64,000 bases of DNA from Hymenobacter aranciens (GTDB lineage Bacteria; Bacteroidota; Bacteroidia; Cytophagales; Hymenobacteraceae): NCBI RefSeq assembly GCF_030580865.1, contig NZ_JAUQSY010000002.1, forward strand, positions 248,001 through 312,000, read 5' to 3'. Shown in pieces: positions 46,536-55,439 of the stretch (within the stretch, counting starts at the first letter, position 1; each line of letters opens with the position of its first letter). The translations under genes were made by a program, and so were the position numbers. The notes under the pieces were generated by a model, which worked only from the letters and a program-made list of their open reading frames with translations, ran no database searches and had not been told where the DNA came from.

Positions 46536-47258
46536 CTACGTGGTCGTGGTGCCTTCGCTTTCGGAGGAGGGCGTGTAGTTCTGGAGTTTTACCGCGTGAT
46601 AACAGGCCACAAACGCGTCGTAATCGAATTCCGGCACCCAGGCCGTCATGTCGCGGCGGAATTTCTCCGGACGGTCCACGCTTGTCCGGTAGGCCGGATT
46701 CCGCCCATCGTTGGGCAGCAGCGAGAGTACCACTTTGGGCCAGTAGAGGTAGCCCATCGTGTGACGCAGCAATTGCAGATAACCGGCAAAGTCGACGTGC
46801 AGGGGGTAGGGCTCGTCGCCGTTGCCAAACTCCAGGTAATAGAGGCCCGGGTCCTGGGCCGCGTCGTGGTACAGGCCCACCCCTGCTTCGCCCACGAAGA
46901 TATCCACGATTTTGAAGTCCCGCAGCCGCGGATTTTCCGGTTCCAGGCCCGGCTCGTCGGGCATGTCGAAGTAAGCGGCCCCCTCCCAATCACCGTAGAT
47001 GTCTTCGAGCGGGGGAAAGTCGTAGCGGCCCCGGCAGGCGGGCCGGCCCGAGCCATCGTCGGGTGTTTTCCAGCCCAGCCGCCGCACGCCTACTTCCTTG
47101 TCATACTGCCGGAGCGCGGCCGGAATCCACTCCGGGTGGGGTATTTTGGCCAGCGCCTTGCGGTTGCGCTTGGTATCCGACAAGGTCTCCGTCGTCGTGA
47201 ACAACTCGAAAACCCGGTCATCTACGTCCAGGAGAAGGAATATCATTTCGCGGGCCAT
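46536..47258 (-). CDS. SMI1/KNR4 (SUKH)-like protein 9
   Basis: 240 residues from ATG at 47256-47258. IPHPEWIPAALRQYDKEVGV, FPPLEDIYGDWEGAAYFDMP, FKIVDIFVGEAGVGLYHD, YLEFGNGDEPYPLHVDFAGY, LLRHTMGYLYWPKVVLSLL, FDYDAFVACYHAVKLQN. A 12-residue Ser/Glu/Thr tail extends beyond the usual end. Closest in pattern to gene 1. Putative immunity protein. Confidence 0.65.
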   Translation of the reverse strand: MAREMIFLLLDVDDRVFELFTTTETLSDTKRNRKALAKIPHPEWIPAALRQYDKEVGVRRLGWKTPDDGSGRPACRGRYDFPPLEDIYGDWEGAAYFDMPDEPGLEPENPRLRDFKIVDIFVGEAGVGLYHDAAQDPGLYYLEFGNGDEPYPLHVDFAGYLQLLRHTMGYLYWPKVVLSLLPNDGRNPAYRTSVDRPEKFRRDMTAWVPEFDYDAFVACYHAVKLQNYTPSSESEGTTTT

Positions 47259-47347
47259 CACAGCGCAGCGCCTGGGATGTAGCAGGCGACGGGCGCAAGA
47301 TAACGCCGCTTACCCGGGCAGAGCCATGAGCACGGAGGCGGCCGCGG

Positions 47348-47410
47348 TTAAGGGCGCAGGCGCACCTGGTCGTAGAGTTTCACGAAGGGTTCTACTCCAA
47401 ACTCCGAATG
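47348..47410 (-). pseudogene. C-terminal remnant of a SUKH-like gene
   Basis: Ending at TAA 47348-47350, the frame reads SEFGVEPFVKLYDQVRLRP, nearly the end of gene 2 (PEFSLDAFVHLYDQVRLRR). Nothing of the family remains upstream, where DUF3037 begins. Marks the right edge of the array. Confidence 0.65.
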
Positions 47411-47419
47411 CCCCCGCCC

Positions 47420-47806
47420 CTACGCCACCAGCTGCGCAAACAGCCGCGCCAGCAGCAGCTCGCCATCCTCGCACAGCCCCGGGTGCACGGCCGAGCACTG
47501 CAGCACCGTGCTGCGCGTGGCCGTGAGCCAGCGAAACCGCTCGGCCAGGCCCAACTGCCCGATGGGCCCGCCCTCGGCCCGGCCCCGGCAGATGCGCTCG
47601 AAGGCCCGCAGGCGCTCTAGCACTTCTTCCAAGTCAAAATTCTCGCCCGCGAAGGCGCGCAGCCGCTCGGCGGGCAGCTGGTAGCGCACCTGCAGGAAGT
47701 TGAGCCCCCGGCAGTACACCACCACGCCCACGTTGAGGAATTCCTCACGCTCGACCCGCGGCACGACCCGCAGCACGGCGTACTCAAAAACGTGCTTGAC
47801 GGGCAT
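47420..47806 (-). CDS. DUF3037 protein
   Basis: 128 residues from ATG at 47804-47806. FEYAVLRVVPRVEREEFLNVGVVVYC (read in two parts) is the DUF3037 signature, with LAERFRWLTATRSTVLQ later. Function unknown; the family is typically encoded next to a HipA-like kinase, as here (23-bp overlap with the upstream gene's 3' end). Confidence 0.85.
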   Translation of the reverse strand: MPVKHVFEYAVLRVVPRVEREEFLNVGVVVYCRGLNFLQVRYQLPAERLRAFAGENFDLEEVLERLRAFERICRGRAEGGPIGQLGLAERFRWLTATRSTVLQCSAVHPGLCEDGELLLARLFAQLVA

Positions 47807-48581
47807 TTTCAATTTCCTGAACAAAGGTTTCGGATGCCGCCAGCCGGGCTTTGATAAAGCCGGCGTAGGCCTGGCGCTGAGCTTCAGCGGTAGAGTCGGG
47901 CGCGGCTTCGAGCAGCCAGGCCTCGGGCACCAGCGCCACGATGGCGCGGATGACTTCGGGTGTGAGGCGGGCGTGGCCCTGAGCGTCGGCGGCCGGCAGC
48001 TCGGTGGCGCGGGGCAGCAGCACGTGGTCTTTTATCTGCAGAAAGGGGCGCGGGCGCGGCGTGGCCCACTCCGGCCCGGCGTGGTGCACATACAGCGCCG
48101 CCCCGTGGTCGATGAGCCACAGCTCCTTGTGCCACATCAGCATATTGGTGTTGCGGGCGGTGCGGTCCACGTTCAGCGTCAGCGCATCCAGCCACACGAT
48201 GAGCGAGGCCTCCTCCGGCGTTACCTGCGTCGTGAGGGGGTCGAAGGTAATGGCGCCGCTGAGGTAGTGCAAAGCTAGGTTCTGGCCGGTGCTGGCGCGC
48301 AACAGGTCCTGAATTTCCTCGTCGGGCTCGCTGCGGCCGAAGGCTTCGTCGAGGTTGATGAACACCAGCTCGGGCATGCGCAAGCCCAGCGCGCGGGCCA
48401 GCTCGCCCACGATGAGCTCGGCGATGAGAGCCTTCACGCCCTGCCCCGCTCCGCGGAATTTCACCACGTAGAGAAAGCCGTCGTCGGCCTCGACCAGCGC
48501 GGGCAGCGAGCCACCCTCGCGCAAGGGCGTCACGTAGCGCGTCACGTCCACGGTGCGCAGGGAGAAGTTGGGGGTTGGCAT
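47784..48581 (-). CDS. HipA-like kinase family protein
   Basis: 265 residues from ATG at 48579-48581. ATP-binding lobe FLYVVKFRGAGQGVKALIAE with the conserved Lys, then LIVGELARALGLRMPELVFI, catalytic-loop-like WLDALTLNVDRTARNTNML and metal-binding LIDHGAALYVH. Shorter than true HipA and without a HipB neighbour; the HipA-like/DUF3037 pair is a widespread two-gene unit of unknown function, possibly a toxin-antitoxin or nutrient-sensing module. Confidence 0.82.
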   Translation of the reverse strand: MPTPNFSLRTVDVTRYVTPLREGGSLPALVEADDGFLYVVKFRGAGQGVKALIAELIVGELARALGLRMPELVFINLDEAFGRSEPDEEIQDLLRASTGQNLALHYLSGAITFDPLTTQVTPEEASLIVWLDALTLNVDRTARNTNMLMWHKELWLIDHGAALYVHHAGPEWATPRPRPFLQIKDHVLLPRATELPAADAQGHARLTPEVIRAIVALVPEAWLLEAAPDSTAEAQRQAYAGFIKARLAASETFVQEIENARQARF

Positions 48582-48590
48582 GGGGCAAAA

Positions 48591-48656
48591 GTAGCGCGGA
48601 CTTTGTAGTCCGCGAGTCTGAACGTTATTCATCGCGGACTGCAAAGTCCGCGCTAC
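48591..48656. repeat. REPIN-like inverted repeat (CGCGGACT class)
   Basis: GTAG plus hairpin CGCGGACT/TTGT/AGTCCGCG, and the inverted counterpart CGCGGACT/GCAA/AGTCCGCG ending CTAC at 48653-48656. Its right edge forms part of the stop codon of the next gene. Confidence 0.8.
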
Positions 48657-49141
48657 TAGCTCGAATGGTCGGCCACAATCACCCACTGCCCCCGCACTTT
48701 GCGCAGCACCAACAGATAATGCCCCTGCAAATCAGTCAGCCCACCGGTGCGGGCCAGGTGCCAACGCCCCACCACCTGCGCCGCCTCAGCCCCGAGCAGC
48801 GTCACGCGCAGGCCGGAGAAGTCGAGCTGGCCCATCGCAGCTTTATCGGGGTAGCTTTTCTGGTAGTTGGCCAGCGTGGGCTGCCAGCCGTAGGTCAGGC
48901 CTTTTTTGCCGATGAAGACCAGCGAGTCGGACTGCCAGTAGCCCTGCATGTAGCCGGGCAAATCGCCGCGGTTCCAGGCGGCGGCCTGCACCGTTAGTAC
49001 TTCTACGATAGCGCGTTTGGCTGCAACGGTATCGGCGGCGCTGGGCGGGCGGGTGCTGGTGCAGGCCGCAAGGAACAGCGTTATGGTGAGTGCCCCGAAG
49101 CAGCGCAACCAGCTTATTTTGTATTTTTTGACGTTCGGCAT
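48656..49141 (-). CDS. SnoaL/NTF2-like (DUF4440-type) lipoprotein
   Basis: 161 residues from ATG at 49139-49141. Lipobox LAAC in the signal (ITLFLAACTSTRPP). Body: VLTVQAAAWNRGDLPGYMQGYW, SLVFIGKKGLTYGWQPTLANY, VVGRWHLARTGGLTDLQGHY and WVIVADHSS, typical of the NTF2-like DUF4440 fold. Binds or modifies small molecules in other families; role here unknown. The TAG stop overlaps the REPIN-like repeat. Confidence 0.85.
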   Translation of the reverse strand: MPNVKKYKISWLRCFGALTITLFLAACTSTRPPSAADTVAAKRAIVEVLTVQAAAWNRGDLPGYMQGYWQSDSLVFIGKKGLTYGWQPTLANYQKSYPDKAAMGQLDFSGLRVTLLGAEAAQVVGRWHLARTGGLTDLQGHYLLVLRKVRGQWVIVADHSS

Positions 49142-49164
49142 ACAATTATCAGACAATATTACGT

Positions 49165-49250
49165 CTGTCATGCTGACGAAGGAAGCATCCTCTCGCGCTC
49201 GAACGAAATCGTGATGGCGCGAGAGGATGCTTCCTTCGTCAGCATGACAG
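49165..49250. repeat. 34-bp perfect inverted repeat (TGACGAAGGAAGCATC class)
   Basis: Arms 49165-49198 and 49217-49250 around 18 nt. Each arm can fold on itself (ATGCT/AGCAT). It has no GTAG foot, so it is a different class from the GTAG elements. Confidence 0.85.
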
Positions 49251-49264
49251 TTCCGCGCTCAACG

Positions 49265-50026
49265 CTACTCATCCTGCAATGCCTGCACAAATGCCGGCCC
49301 CAACTGGCGCATGTTGCGCAGCACCCGCCGCTGCTTGGCCCGCGCCTGCGGCCCCGGGTCGGAGGCCCGGAAGCGCAGCGGATTGGGCAGCACGCCGGCC
49401 AGCAGCGCGGCTTCTTCTTTTGATAACTCGCTAGCGGGCTTATTGAAATAGCGCCGACTGGCCGCCTCCACCCCGAAGGTGCAGTCGCCCATCTCGGCCA
49501 CGCTGAGGTACATTTCCATGATGCGGCGCTTGTCCCAGAGCAGCTCGATAAGCACCGTGAAGTAGGCTTCGGCGGCCTTGCGCACGTAGCTGCGACCGTG
49601 CCAGAGAAAGACGTTTTTGGCCACCTGCTGCGAGATGGTGCTGCCGCCCACGATGTGCTTGCCGTCGCCGTTCCAGTTGTGCTTGGCGGCGCTGACCATC
49701 GCATCCACGTCGAAGCCGTGGTGCAGCAGGAAGCGCTGGTCTTCGGCCGCTACCAGGGCCAGGGGCACGGCGGGCGCCACTTCGTCGAGGGTGCGGAAGT
49801 CGTAGCTGATGTGGCGCGGCGCCTCCTGGATGCCGTAGTAGCCCTTGCCCACGGGCGGATGGGCGCGGCGCTCCAGCATTATCCAGGTGGCGGGCGGGGC
49901 TACCCAACGGTAGACCAGCACCCAGGCCACCGATAGCAAAAACAGCACCGCCAGCACCTGAAGCAGGATTTTGCCACCCAGCCGGAGGTAGTGGGCCACG
50001 GGGAAAGCGGAAGTAGAAACAGCCAT
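49265..50026 (-). CDS. mtgA: Monofunctional peptidoglycan glycosyltransferase
   Basis: 253 residues. One N-terminal membrane anchor (LLQVLAVLFLLSVAWVLVY) then a GT51 domain: LVAAEDQRFLLHHGFD with the catalytic Glu, GGSTISQQVAKNVFL, KRRIMEMYLSVAEMG with the second Glu, and LLAGVLPNPLRF. Polymerises lipid II into glycan strands without a transpeptidase domain. Divergent from the TonB receptor. Confidence 0.95.
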   Translation of the reverse strand: MAVSTSAFPVAHYLRLGGKILLQVLAVLFLLSVAWVLVYRWVAPPATWIMLERRAHPPVGKGYYGIQEAPRHISYDFRTLDEVAPAVPLALVAAEDQRFLLHHGFDVDAMVSAAKHNWNGDGKHIVGGSTISQQVAKNVFLWHGRSYVRKAAEAYFTVLIELLWDKRRIMEMYLSVAEMGDCTFGVEAASRRYFNKPASELSKEEAALLAGVLPNPLRFRASDPGPQARAKQRRVLRNMRQLGPAFVQALQDE

Positions 50027-50120
50027 TGGGCCGTAAAATTAACCCGCTCACGGCGACGACCCACCGACCGGCCGGGAGAAAATCAATTTATAATTCGTCT
50101 AAATAAGCCCGGTTGTAGTG

Positions 50121-50128
50121 TACCTTTG
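50121..50128 (+). promoter_or_regulatory. -7 element of the siderophore receptor gene
   Basis: TACCTTTG, exact match to TAnnTTTG, 27 bp upstream of the ATG at 50156. No TTG at normal spacing; no clear Fur box was seen. Confidence 0.5.
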
Positions 50129-50155
50129 CGCCATCAAAACACTTTTTCCTGCCTG

Positions 50156-52621
50156 ATGGACCACATTATTACCCGGTCGACTAAACTCCTTGCTACTTCC
50201 TGCTTCGTGCTGCTGGCCAGCGGCGCGCACGCCCAAACCAGCACCGGCAGCCTGCGCGGCCGCGTGCTGCTGGGCGCCGACCAGCCCGCCGCCGGCGCCT
50301 CGGTGATGCTGGCTGGCACCACTACCGGCACCAGTACGGACGCCAACGGTAACTTCCAGCTCGACAACGTGCCGGCCGGCACCCACACCCTCACGGTGCG
50401 GCTGGTGGGCTACGCCACCCAGGAGCACCGCGTGCGCGTGGCCCAGGGTGAAACCACCACCCAGAACTTTGGCTTACGGGAAAGCGCCAGCGAACTCGAC
50501 GAGGTGACCGTGGCCGGCGACCGGCCCAACAAGTTTGTGCGCCGCACCTCGGAAGACGTGGGCAAGATGCCGCTCCGCAACCTGGAAAACTCGCAGGTAT
50601 ACGCCACCGTGGGCAAGGAATTGCTGACCGAGCAGTTGGTGTTTTCGGTGGACGATGCCACGCGCAACGCCCCGGGCCTGCAGAAAATGTGGGAGCCCAC
50701 CGGCCGCAGCGGCGATGGCGGCTCGTTCTACGCCTCGCGGGGATTTGTGGTGGCCAGCCAGCTGCGCAACGGCGTAGTGGGCGCCGTTACGAGCACCACC
50801 GACGCGGCCAACCTGGAGAAGCTCGAAGTCATCAAAGGCCCTTCGGCCACGCTCTACGGCTCGGCCCTGACGTCGTACGGCGGCCTGCTCAACCGCGTGA
50901 CTAAGAAGCCCTACGAGAAATTTGGCGGCGAAGCGGCCTTGTCGGCTGGCAGCTACGGCTTCCACCGCGCCAGCCTCGACGTGAACACGCCGCTCAACGC
51001 CTCTAAAACGCTGGCGTTCCGCCTCAACGGCGCTTACAACTACGAGGACAGCTTCCAGAATGCGGGCTACGCCGGCTTTGCGAAAAACGTAGCTATTGCG
51101 CCCAGCCTGCAGTTTCAGCCCAACGACAAGCTGACCATCAACCTCGACGCCGAGATATACCGCGGCACCAACGTGGGTAAGCAGATTATCTACCTGTATT
51201 ACCTCGACCAGGTGAAGAACTTCGGCTTCTCGCGGGCCGACCAGGCGCCGCTCGATTACCGGCAGTCGTACCACGGCCCGGGCCTGACGCAGGACTCGCG
51301 CAGCACCAACCTCTTCGGGCAGGTGCGCTACCGCATTTCGCCCAGCTTTACCTCGACTACCTACCTCAGCTCGAGCCGCAGCTACTCCGAAGGCAAAGGG
51401 CCCTACTTCTACCTGGCCTCCGATATTGCCCTCGATACCACCGCCACCGCGCCCGGCGTGAGCCGCCTGCTGCGGGCCGACCAGTCGACGCAGAACAGCA
51501 TTCGCCAGACCTACGAAGTGCAGCAGCTCTTCAACGGCGACTTCCGGCTGGGCAGCCTGCGCAACCGCGTGGTGCTGGGCCTCGACTTCCTGCGCATCGA
51601 CTCGGATATTGACTTCTTCGGCGGCATCATCGACCAGGTGCCGCTCAACGTGCCGGGCTACGACTACCGCACCTTCAACGGCGCGGCCGTGAATGCCGCC
51701 TACGCCGCCACGCCGCAGTCGCACTACCTGGTTACCACCAAAATCAACACCTACAGCGCCTTTGTGTCGGATGTGCTCAACCTCACCGACAACCTCAACG
51801 TGCTGGCCGCCGTGCGCATCGACCGCTACGACAACAAGGGCGGCCTGCTGTACTCGCCGATAGAAGCCTACGAGCAGACGGCCGTGTCGCCCAAATTTGG
51901 CCTGGTGTACCAGCCGGTGAAGGACCGCGTGGCGCTGTTTGCCAACTACCAGAACAGCTTTACCAACCAGAACGCCACGTTCATCGACCCCGCCGGCACG
52001 TCGCGGGTGAGCAAGCCCGAGCGCGCCAACCAGTTTGAAACCGGCGTGAAGCTCGACGCGGCCGCCGGCCGGGTAAGCGCCACGGTGAGCTACTACGACA
52101 TCCGGGTAAACAACATTGTGCGCAACCTGGGCACCGACCCCGGCACCGGGCTGGGCATTGCCGTGCAGGACGGCACGCAGTGGAGCCGCGGCACCGAGCT
52201 AAACCTGACGGCCAACCCCGTGCCCGGCCTGAACATCGTGGGCGGCTTCGCCTACAACTACTCGAAGTTCGTGAACACCAGCGACGACGTGAACGGCCGC
52301 CGGCCCAACACCGCCTCCTCGCCCTACCTGGCCAATGCCTGGGTGAGCTACCGCCTGCCGGCCGGCGCCCTTAAAGGCCTGGGCCTAGGTGTGGGCGGCA
52401 ACTACGCCAGCGACAACGACATCCTCAACAGCGCCTCGGCGGGCGTATTCACCCTGCCCAGCTACACGGTGCTTAACGCCAGCGCCTTCTACGACCTGGA
52501 GCACTACCGCTTCGCCGTGAAAGTAGACAACCTCACCGACCAGAAGTATTGGATTGGCTACACCACCTTCAACGCGCAGAAGCTGCGCAGCATCGTGGGC
52601 TCGGTGGCGTATAAGTTTTAA
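50156..52621 (+). CDS. TonB-dependent siderophore-type receptor
   Basis: 821 residues from ATG 50156 with a signal peptide (cut near SGAHAQTS). Residues 30-110 are a carboxypeptidase regulatory-like domain (LRGRVLLGADQPAAGASVML). The plug follows (VDDATRNAPGLQKMWEPTGR, FYASRGFVVASQLRNGV, LEKLEVIKGPSATLYGS), then a barrel ending in KLRSIVGSVAYKF with terminal Phe. The plug wording is that of ferric-siderophore receptors, and the following PepSY gene supports iron uptake. Ligand unknown. Confidence 0.92.
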   Translation: MDHIITRSTKLLATSCFVLLASGAHAQTSTGSLRGRVLLGADQPAAGASVMLAGTTTGTSTDANGNFQLDNVPAGTHTLTVRLVGYATQEHRVRVAQGETTTQNFGLRESASELDEVTVAGDRPNKFVRRTSEDVGKMPLRNLENSQVYATVGKELLTEQLVFSVDDATRNAPGLQKMWEPTGRSGDGGSFYASRGFVVASQLRNGVVGAVTSTTDAANLEKLEVIKGPSATLYGSALTSYGGLLNRVTKKPYEKFGGEAALSAGSYGFHRASLDVNTPLNASKTLAFRLNGAYNYEDSFQNAGYAGFAKNVAIAPSLQFQPNDKLTINLDAEIYRGTNVGKQIIYLYYLDQVKNFGFSRADQAPLDYRQSYHGPGLTQDSRSTNLFGQVRYRISPSFTSTTYLSSSRSYSEGKGPYFYLASDIALDTTATAPGVSRLLRADQSTQNSIRQTYEVQQLFNGDFRLGSLRNRVVLGLDFLRIDSDIDFFGGIIDQVPLNVPGYDYRTFNGAAVNAAYAATPQSHYLVTTKINTYSAFVSDVLNLTDNLNVLAAVRIDRYDNKGGLLYSPIEAYEQTAVSPKFGLVYQPVKDRVALFANYQNSFTNQNATFIDPAGTSRVSKPERANQFETGVKLDAAAGRVSATVSYYDIRVNNIVRNLGTDPGTGLGIAVQDGTQWSRGTELNLTANPVPGLNIVGGFAYNYSKFVNTSDDVNGRRPNTASSPYLANAWVSYRLPAGALKGLGLGVGGNYASDNDILNSASAGVFTLPSYTVLNASAFYDLEHYRFAVKVDNLTDQKYWIGYTTFNAQKLRSIVGSVAYKF

Positions 52622-52634
52622 TCTTGAGTAATTT

Positions 52635-52697
52635 GTAGCGCGGACTTTGGCTTCGCCGACCTTCGGTTGTGGTCGGCGAAGCCAAAGTCCGCGCTAC
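52635..52697. repeat. REPIN-like inverted repeat (CGCGGACT class, variant)
   Basis: GTAGCGCGGACTTTGGCTTC and its inverted copy form 27-bp perfect arms around nine nt, GTAG at 52635 and CTAC at 52694-52697. It shares its first 13 bases with the element at 48591. Confidence 0.8.
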
Positions 52698-52713
52698 TTC
52701 CCCCTGTAAGCCC

Positions 52714-53853
52714 ATGACCTTCAAACAAGCCGTCGGCAAGTTGCATCTCTGGCTGGGCCTGGCCTCGGGGCTGGTGGTGTTCATCATCAGCCTCACGGGC
52801 GCCATCTTCGTCTTTCAGGATGAAATCCGCGACGTGGTGGAGCCCGGCCGCAAGGTGGAAGCCCAGACGGCGCCCATGCTGCTGCCCTCGCGCCTGCAAA
52901 GTATTGCCTTGGCGAAGCACCCCGGCGTGCCAGCTTCGACTACCTGGACCACCTACTTCGGCCCCGAGCGCGCCGCCACGGTGTTTTTCACCGATTCGGC
53001 CCAGCGGCCCATTATGGTATCACTGAATCCCTACACGGGTCAGATTCTGAACGAGCAGAACCTGCAGCGCCACTTTTTCAGCATCGTGCAGGCCATCCAC
53101 ATGACGCTGCTGCTGCCCGAGCCGGTGGCCGGCTGGGTGGTGGGCGGCAGCGTCATCATCTTCGTGGTGATGCTGCTGACAGGGCTGGTGCTGTGGTGGC
53201 CCAAGCGTCAGCAGGAGCGCAAGCAGCGCTTCACCATCAAGTGGGGCGCCCGCTGGCGGCGCATCAACTACGATTTGCATAACGTACTGGGCTTCTACGC
53301 AGCCAGCATTGCGCTGCTGCTGGCCCTCACCGGCTTGTTCATGATTTATCCGAAAATGCTCGACGCCGTCATGCTGGTGGCCAACGGCGGCCGCAGCTAC
53401 CCGCAGGAAAAGCTGGACGCCAAAATCGACACCCTGCAAACCGTGCCCCGCGCCGCCCAACCCCTGCCCGACCTCATCTACCGCACCGTGCGCCAACGCT
53501 CGCCCCGGGCCGAGATGGTGCTCATAGGCCCCGCCGGCGACGGCAAGGCCCCGGCCTACTGCTGGGTGTATGGCAAGGCCCTGCACTACTATCACCGCGA
53601 CGAATACGCCTTCCACCCGCAGTCGGGCCAGCTGCTGCAGGCGCTTTTCCACGATACCAAAAGCGCCGGCACCCGGCTTTCCGACATGAACTACGACCTG
53701 CACACGGGCCAGATTCTGGGCCTAGGTGGCAAAATCGTGGCCTTTCTGGGGAGTTTGATTGCGGCCAGTCTGCCCGTCACGGGCACCGTGCTGTGGTGGG
53801 GGCGGCGGCACAAGAAGCCGAAGAAGCAAAAGGCGCGGGCGGTGGCGGCCTGA
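52714..53853 (+). CDS. PepSY-associated membrane protein (iron uptake partner)
   Basis: 379 residues from ATG 52714. Four membrane helices: LGLASGLVVFIISLTGAIFV (about 15-35), GSVIIFVVMLLTGLVLWWP, YAASIALLLALTGLFMIYP and VAFLGSLIAASLPVTGTVLW. PepSY-TM motifs: KLHLWLGL, FQDEIRD, IVQAIHMTLLL, YDLHNVLGFY and MNYDLHTGQILGLGGK with conserved His. Family members sit beside siderophore receptors and probably reduce or export iron-siderophore complexes at the inner membrane. Confidence 0.88.
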   Translation: MTFKQAVGKLHLWLGLASGLVVFIISLTGAIFVFQDEIRDVVEPGRKVEAQTAPMLLPSRLQSIALAKHPGVPASTTWTTYFGPERAATVFFTDSAQRPIMVSLNPYTGQILNEQNLQRHFFSIVQAIHMTLLLPEPVAGWVVGGSVIIFVVMLLTGLVLWWPKRQQERKQRFTIKWGARWRRINYDLHNVLGFYAASIALLLALTGLFMIYPKMLDAVMLVANGGRSYPQEKLDAKIDTLQTVPRAAQPLPDLIYRTVRQRSPRAEMVLIGPAGDGKAPAYCWVYGKALHYYHRDEYAFHPQSGQLLQALFHDTKSAGTRLSDMNYDLHTGQILGLGGKIVAFLGSLIAASLPVTGTVLWWGRRHKKPKKQKARAVAA

Positions 53854-53941
53854 ATTTTCCAGACGTTTCACCTTGCCCTGACGAGCCAGCAACTCTTGCT
53901 GCTGGCACGCGTTTTTTAGGAATCACTGTTGGTAGACGTTG

Positions 53942-53949
53942 TATCTTCG
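53942..53949 (+). promoter_or_regulatory. -7 element of the methyltransferase gene, abutting the start
   Basis: TATCTTCG ends four bases before the ATG at 53954; no TTG at normal spacing. Confidence 0.45.
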
Positions 53950-53953
53950 CAGC

Positions 53954-54885
53954 ATGGATTTGTTTGGAGAAACGCAGGGCGCAAAACCTTTTCTGAAGTG
54001 GGCAGGCGGCAAACGACAGTTGATTCCCGCCATTGAGGCAGCCCTCCCATCGAACTTCCGGCACCTGCGCAATGTGACATACGTTGAGCCTTTCATTGGC
54101 GGGGGCGCGGTGTTATTCTGGCTGCTTCAGGCCTATCCGAACATTCAGCGGGCCATCATCAACGATATCAACCCCGATTTAACTACCGCCTACCGGGTAG
54201 TGCAACAACGGCCCCAGGAATTGATTACGGCCCTCATGGCTCTGCAGGAAGCCTATTACTGCCTCGCTACTGAAGCCGACCGCCGCCTTTTTTTGAGGAG
54301 CTCCGGGCTGAGTTCAACACCCGCCCGCTGGCCGATGTACGCAACACGGCCGTGCTATTCTTCCTGAACCGGACCTGTTTCAACGGTCTGTACCGCGTTA
54401 ATAGCAAGGGCCATTTCAATGTCCCATTCGGCCGTTACAATCAGCCAGTCATTTGCCACCCCCACACCATTTTGGCGGATAGCCAGTTGCTGGCCCGCGT
54501 CACGATTCTACAGGGAGATTTCGCCGAGGTGTTGTCACAGGTACCTGACCGCAGCTTCTTCTACTTCGACCCGCCGTACAAACCCCTCAGCAAAACCGCC
54601 GCTTTTAACGCTTACGCCACCGAAACCTTCGATGATGCAGCACAGCAGCGGCTGGCGGCGATGTGTCGGACGTTAGATTTTCAACAGTCGCCGTGGCTGC
54701 TCAGCAACTCTGACTTGCACAACGAGGACACTACCGATACTTACTTTGATGACTTGTACGCCGGTTTTACCATCCGCCGTGTTCAGGCCAAGCGGAGTAT
54801 CAATTCCAAAGCAGAAGGACGGGGCAAACTCAGCGAGCTGCTTATCAGCAATTACGCTACCGAGCCGGCGGCACTGCTGGTGTAG
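53954..54885 (+). pseudogene. DNA adenine methyltransferase (D12 class), frameshifted
   Basis: Part 1 (to about 54290): KPFLKWAGGKRQLIPAIEAA and YVEPFIGGGAVLFWLLQ (AdoMet site). Part 2 (to TAG 54885, other frame): FLNRTCFNGLYRVNSKGHFN, YFDPPYKPLSKTAAFN (catalytic DPPY), LLSNSD. The join is a run of seven T at 54288-54294; eight T would read EADRRLFFEELRAEFN and give a complete protein of about 310 residues. N6-adenine methyltransferase of a type II R-M system, Dam/DpnIIA-like. One-base slip, sequencing error or homopolymer phase switch. Confidence 0.85.
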
Positions 54886-54895
54886 CTGCCAATTA

Positions 54896-55439
54896 TTATA
54901 AGCCTAAGCCTGGTTCGGCCAGGGGAATTTCTTTGAAGAAGTAGCGGCAGCCCACTTCTTCAATGTATTCCAGCACGTCCCGATATTCGGGTTTTCGAAA
55001 CCAGTCATTGAGCAGATAATAAAACTCTATCCGTAGTTTTAATGGCGCCACCAGCCGCTCATACTGCCGTTTTTTGAAATGACAGGTTTGAAGCTTTTCA
55101 TCGACGGAGCCAGCGCCCGCCTGGTATTTTTTCTCAATGACGTACAGCACGCCACCGACCAGCACCGCTCCATCGGGCAATAGCTTTTTGCTGACCAGCT
55201 GCTTATACCAGCTGCTTATAGTCGACCCCGTGCGCCGCCAGCAGATTTTTATACAGCTTGTTCTTCTCAAACAAGGTGCCGACGGCCAAATCTGTCAAGG
55301 TATCAATGACGGTATCACCGCGCAGCTTGTAACGCTCGTGTTCCGCGAAAGCATCGCGTAGCTCGGTGCTGCGCTCGAACTCCAGCCCGTTGCGGTTGGT
55401 ATTAGCGCCGCCGCCGGCGGTATTAAACGGACGTGCCAA
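54896..55439 (-). pseudogene. Restriction endonuclease, broken by a 13-bp duplication
   Basis: N-part from TTG at 55437-55439: NGLEFERSTELRDAFAEHER, ending VDYKQLV and a stop. C-part in another frame: SKKLLPDGAVLVGGVLYVIE, EKKYQAGAGSVDEKLQTC (PD-(D/E)xK-like ExK), FYYLLNDWFRKPEYRDVLEY. The break is a perfect 13-bp tandem duplication (55195-55220); removing one copy restores ...VDYKQLVSKKLL... Convergent with the methyltransferase and 10 bp from it. Recognition sequence unknown. Confidence 0.8.
55195..55220. repeat. 13-bp tandem duplication in the restriction gene
   Basis: CCAGCTGCTTATA occurs twice in direct succession (55195-55207, 55208-55220), shifting the frame by one and creating a TAA stop. 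Confidence 0.95.

Noticed and set aside
46348..46989. 213-codon open frame antisense-phase over SUKH-like 9
   Set aside because: Arg/Gly/Ala-rich alternate frame of a clear family member.
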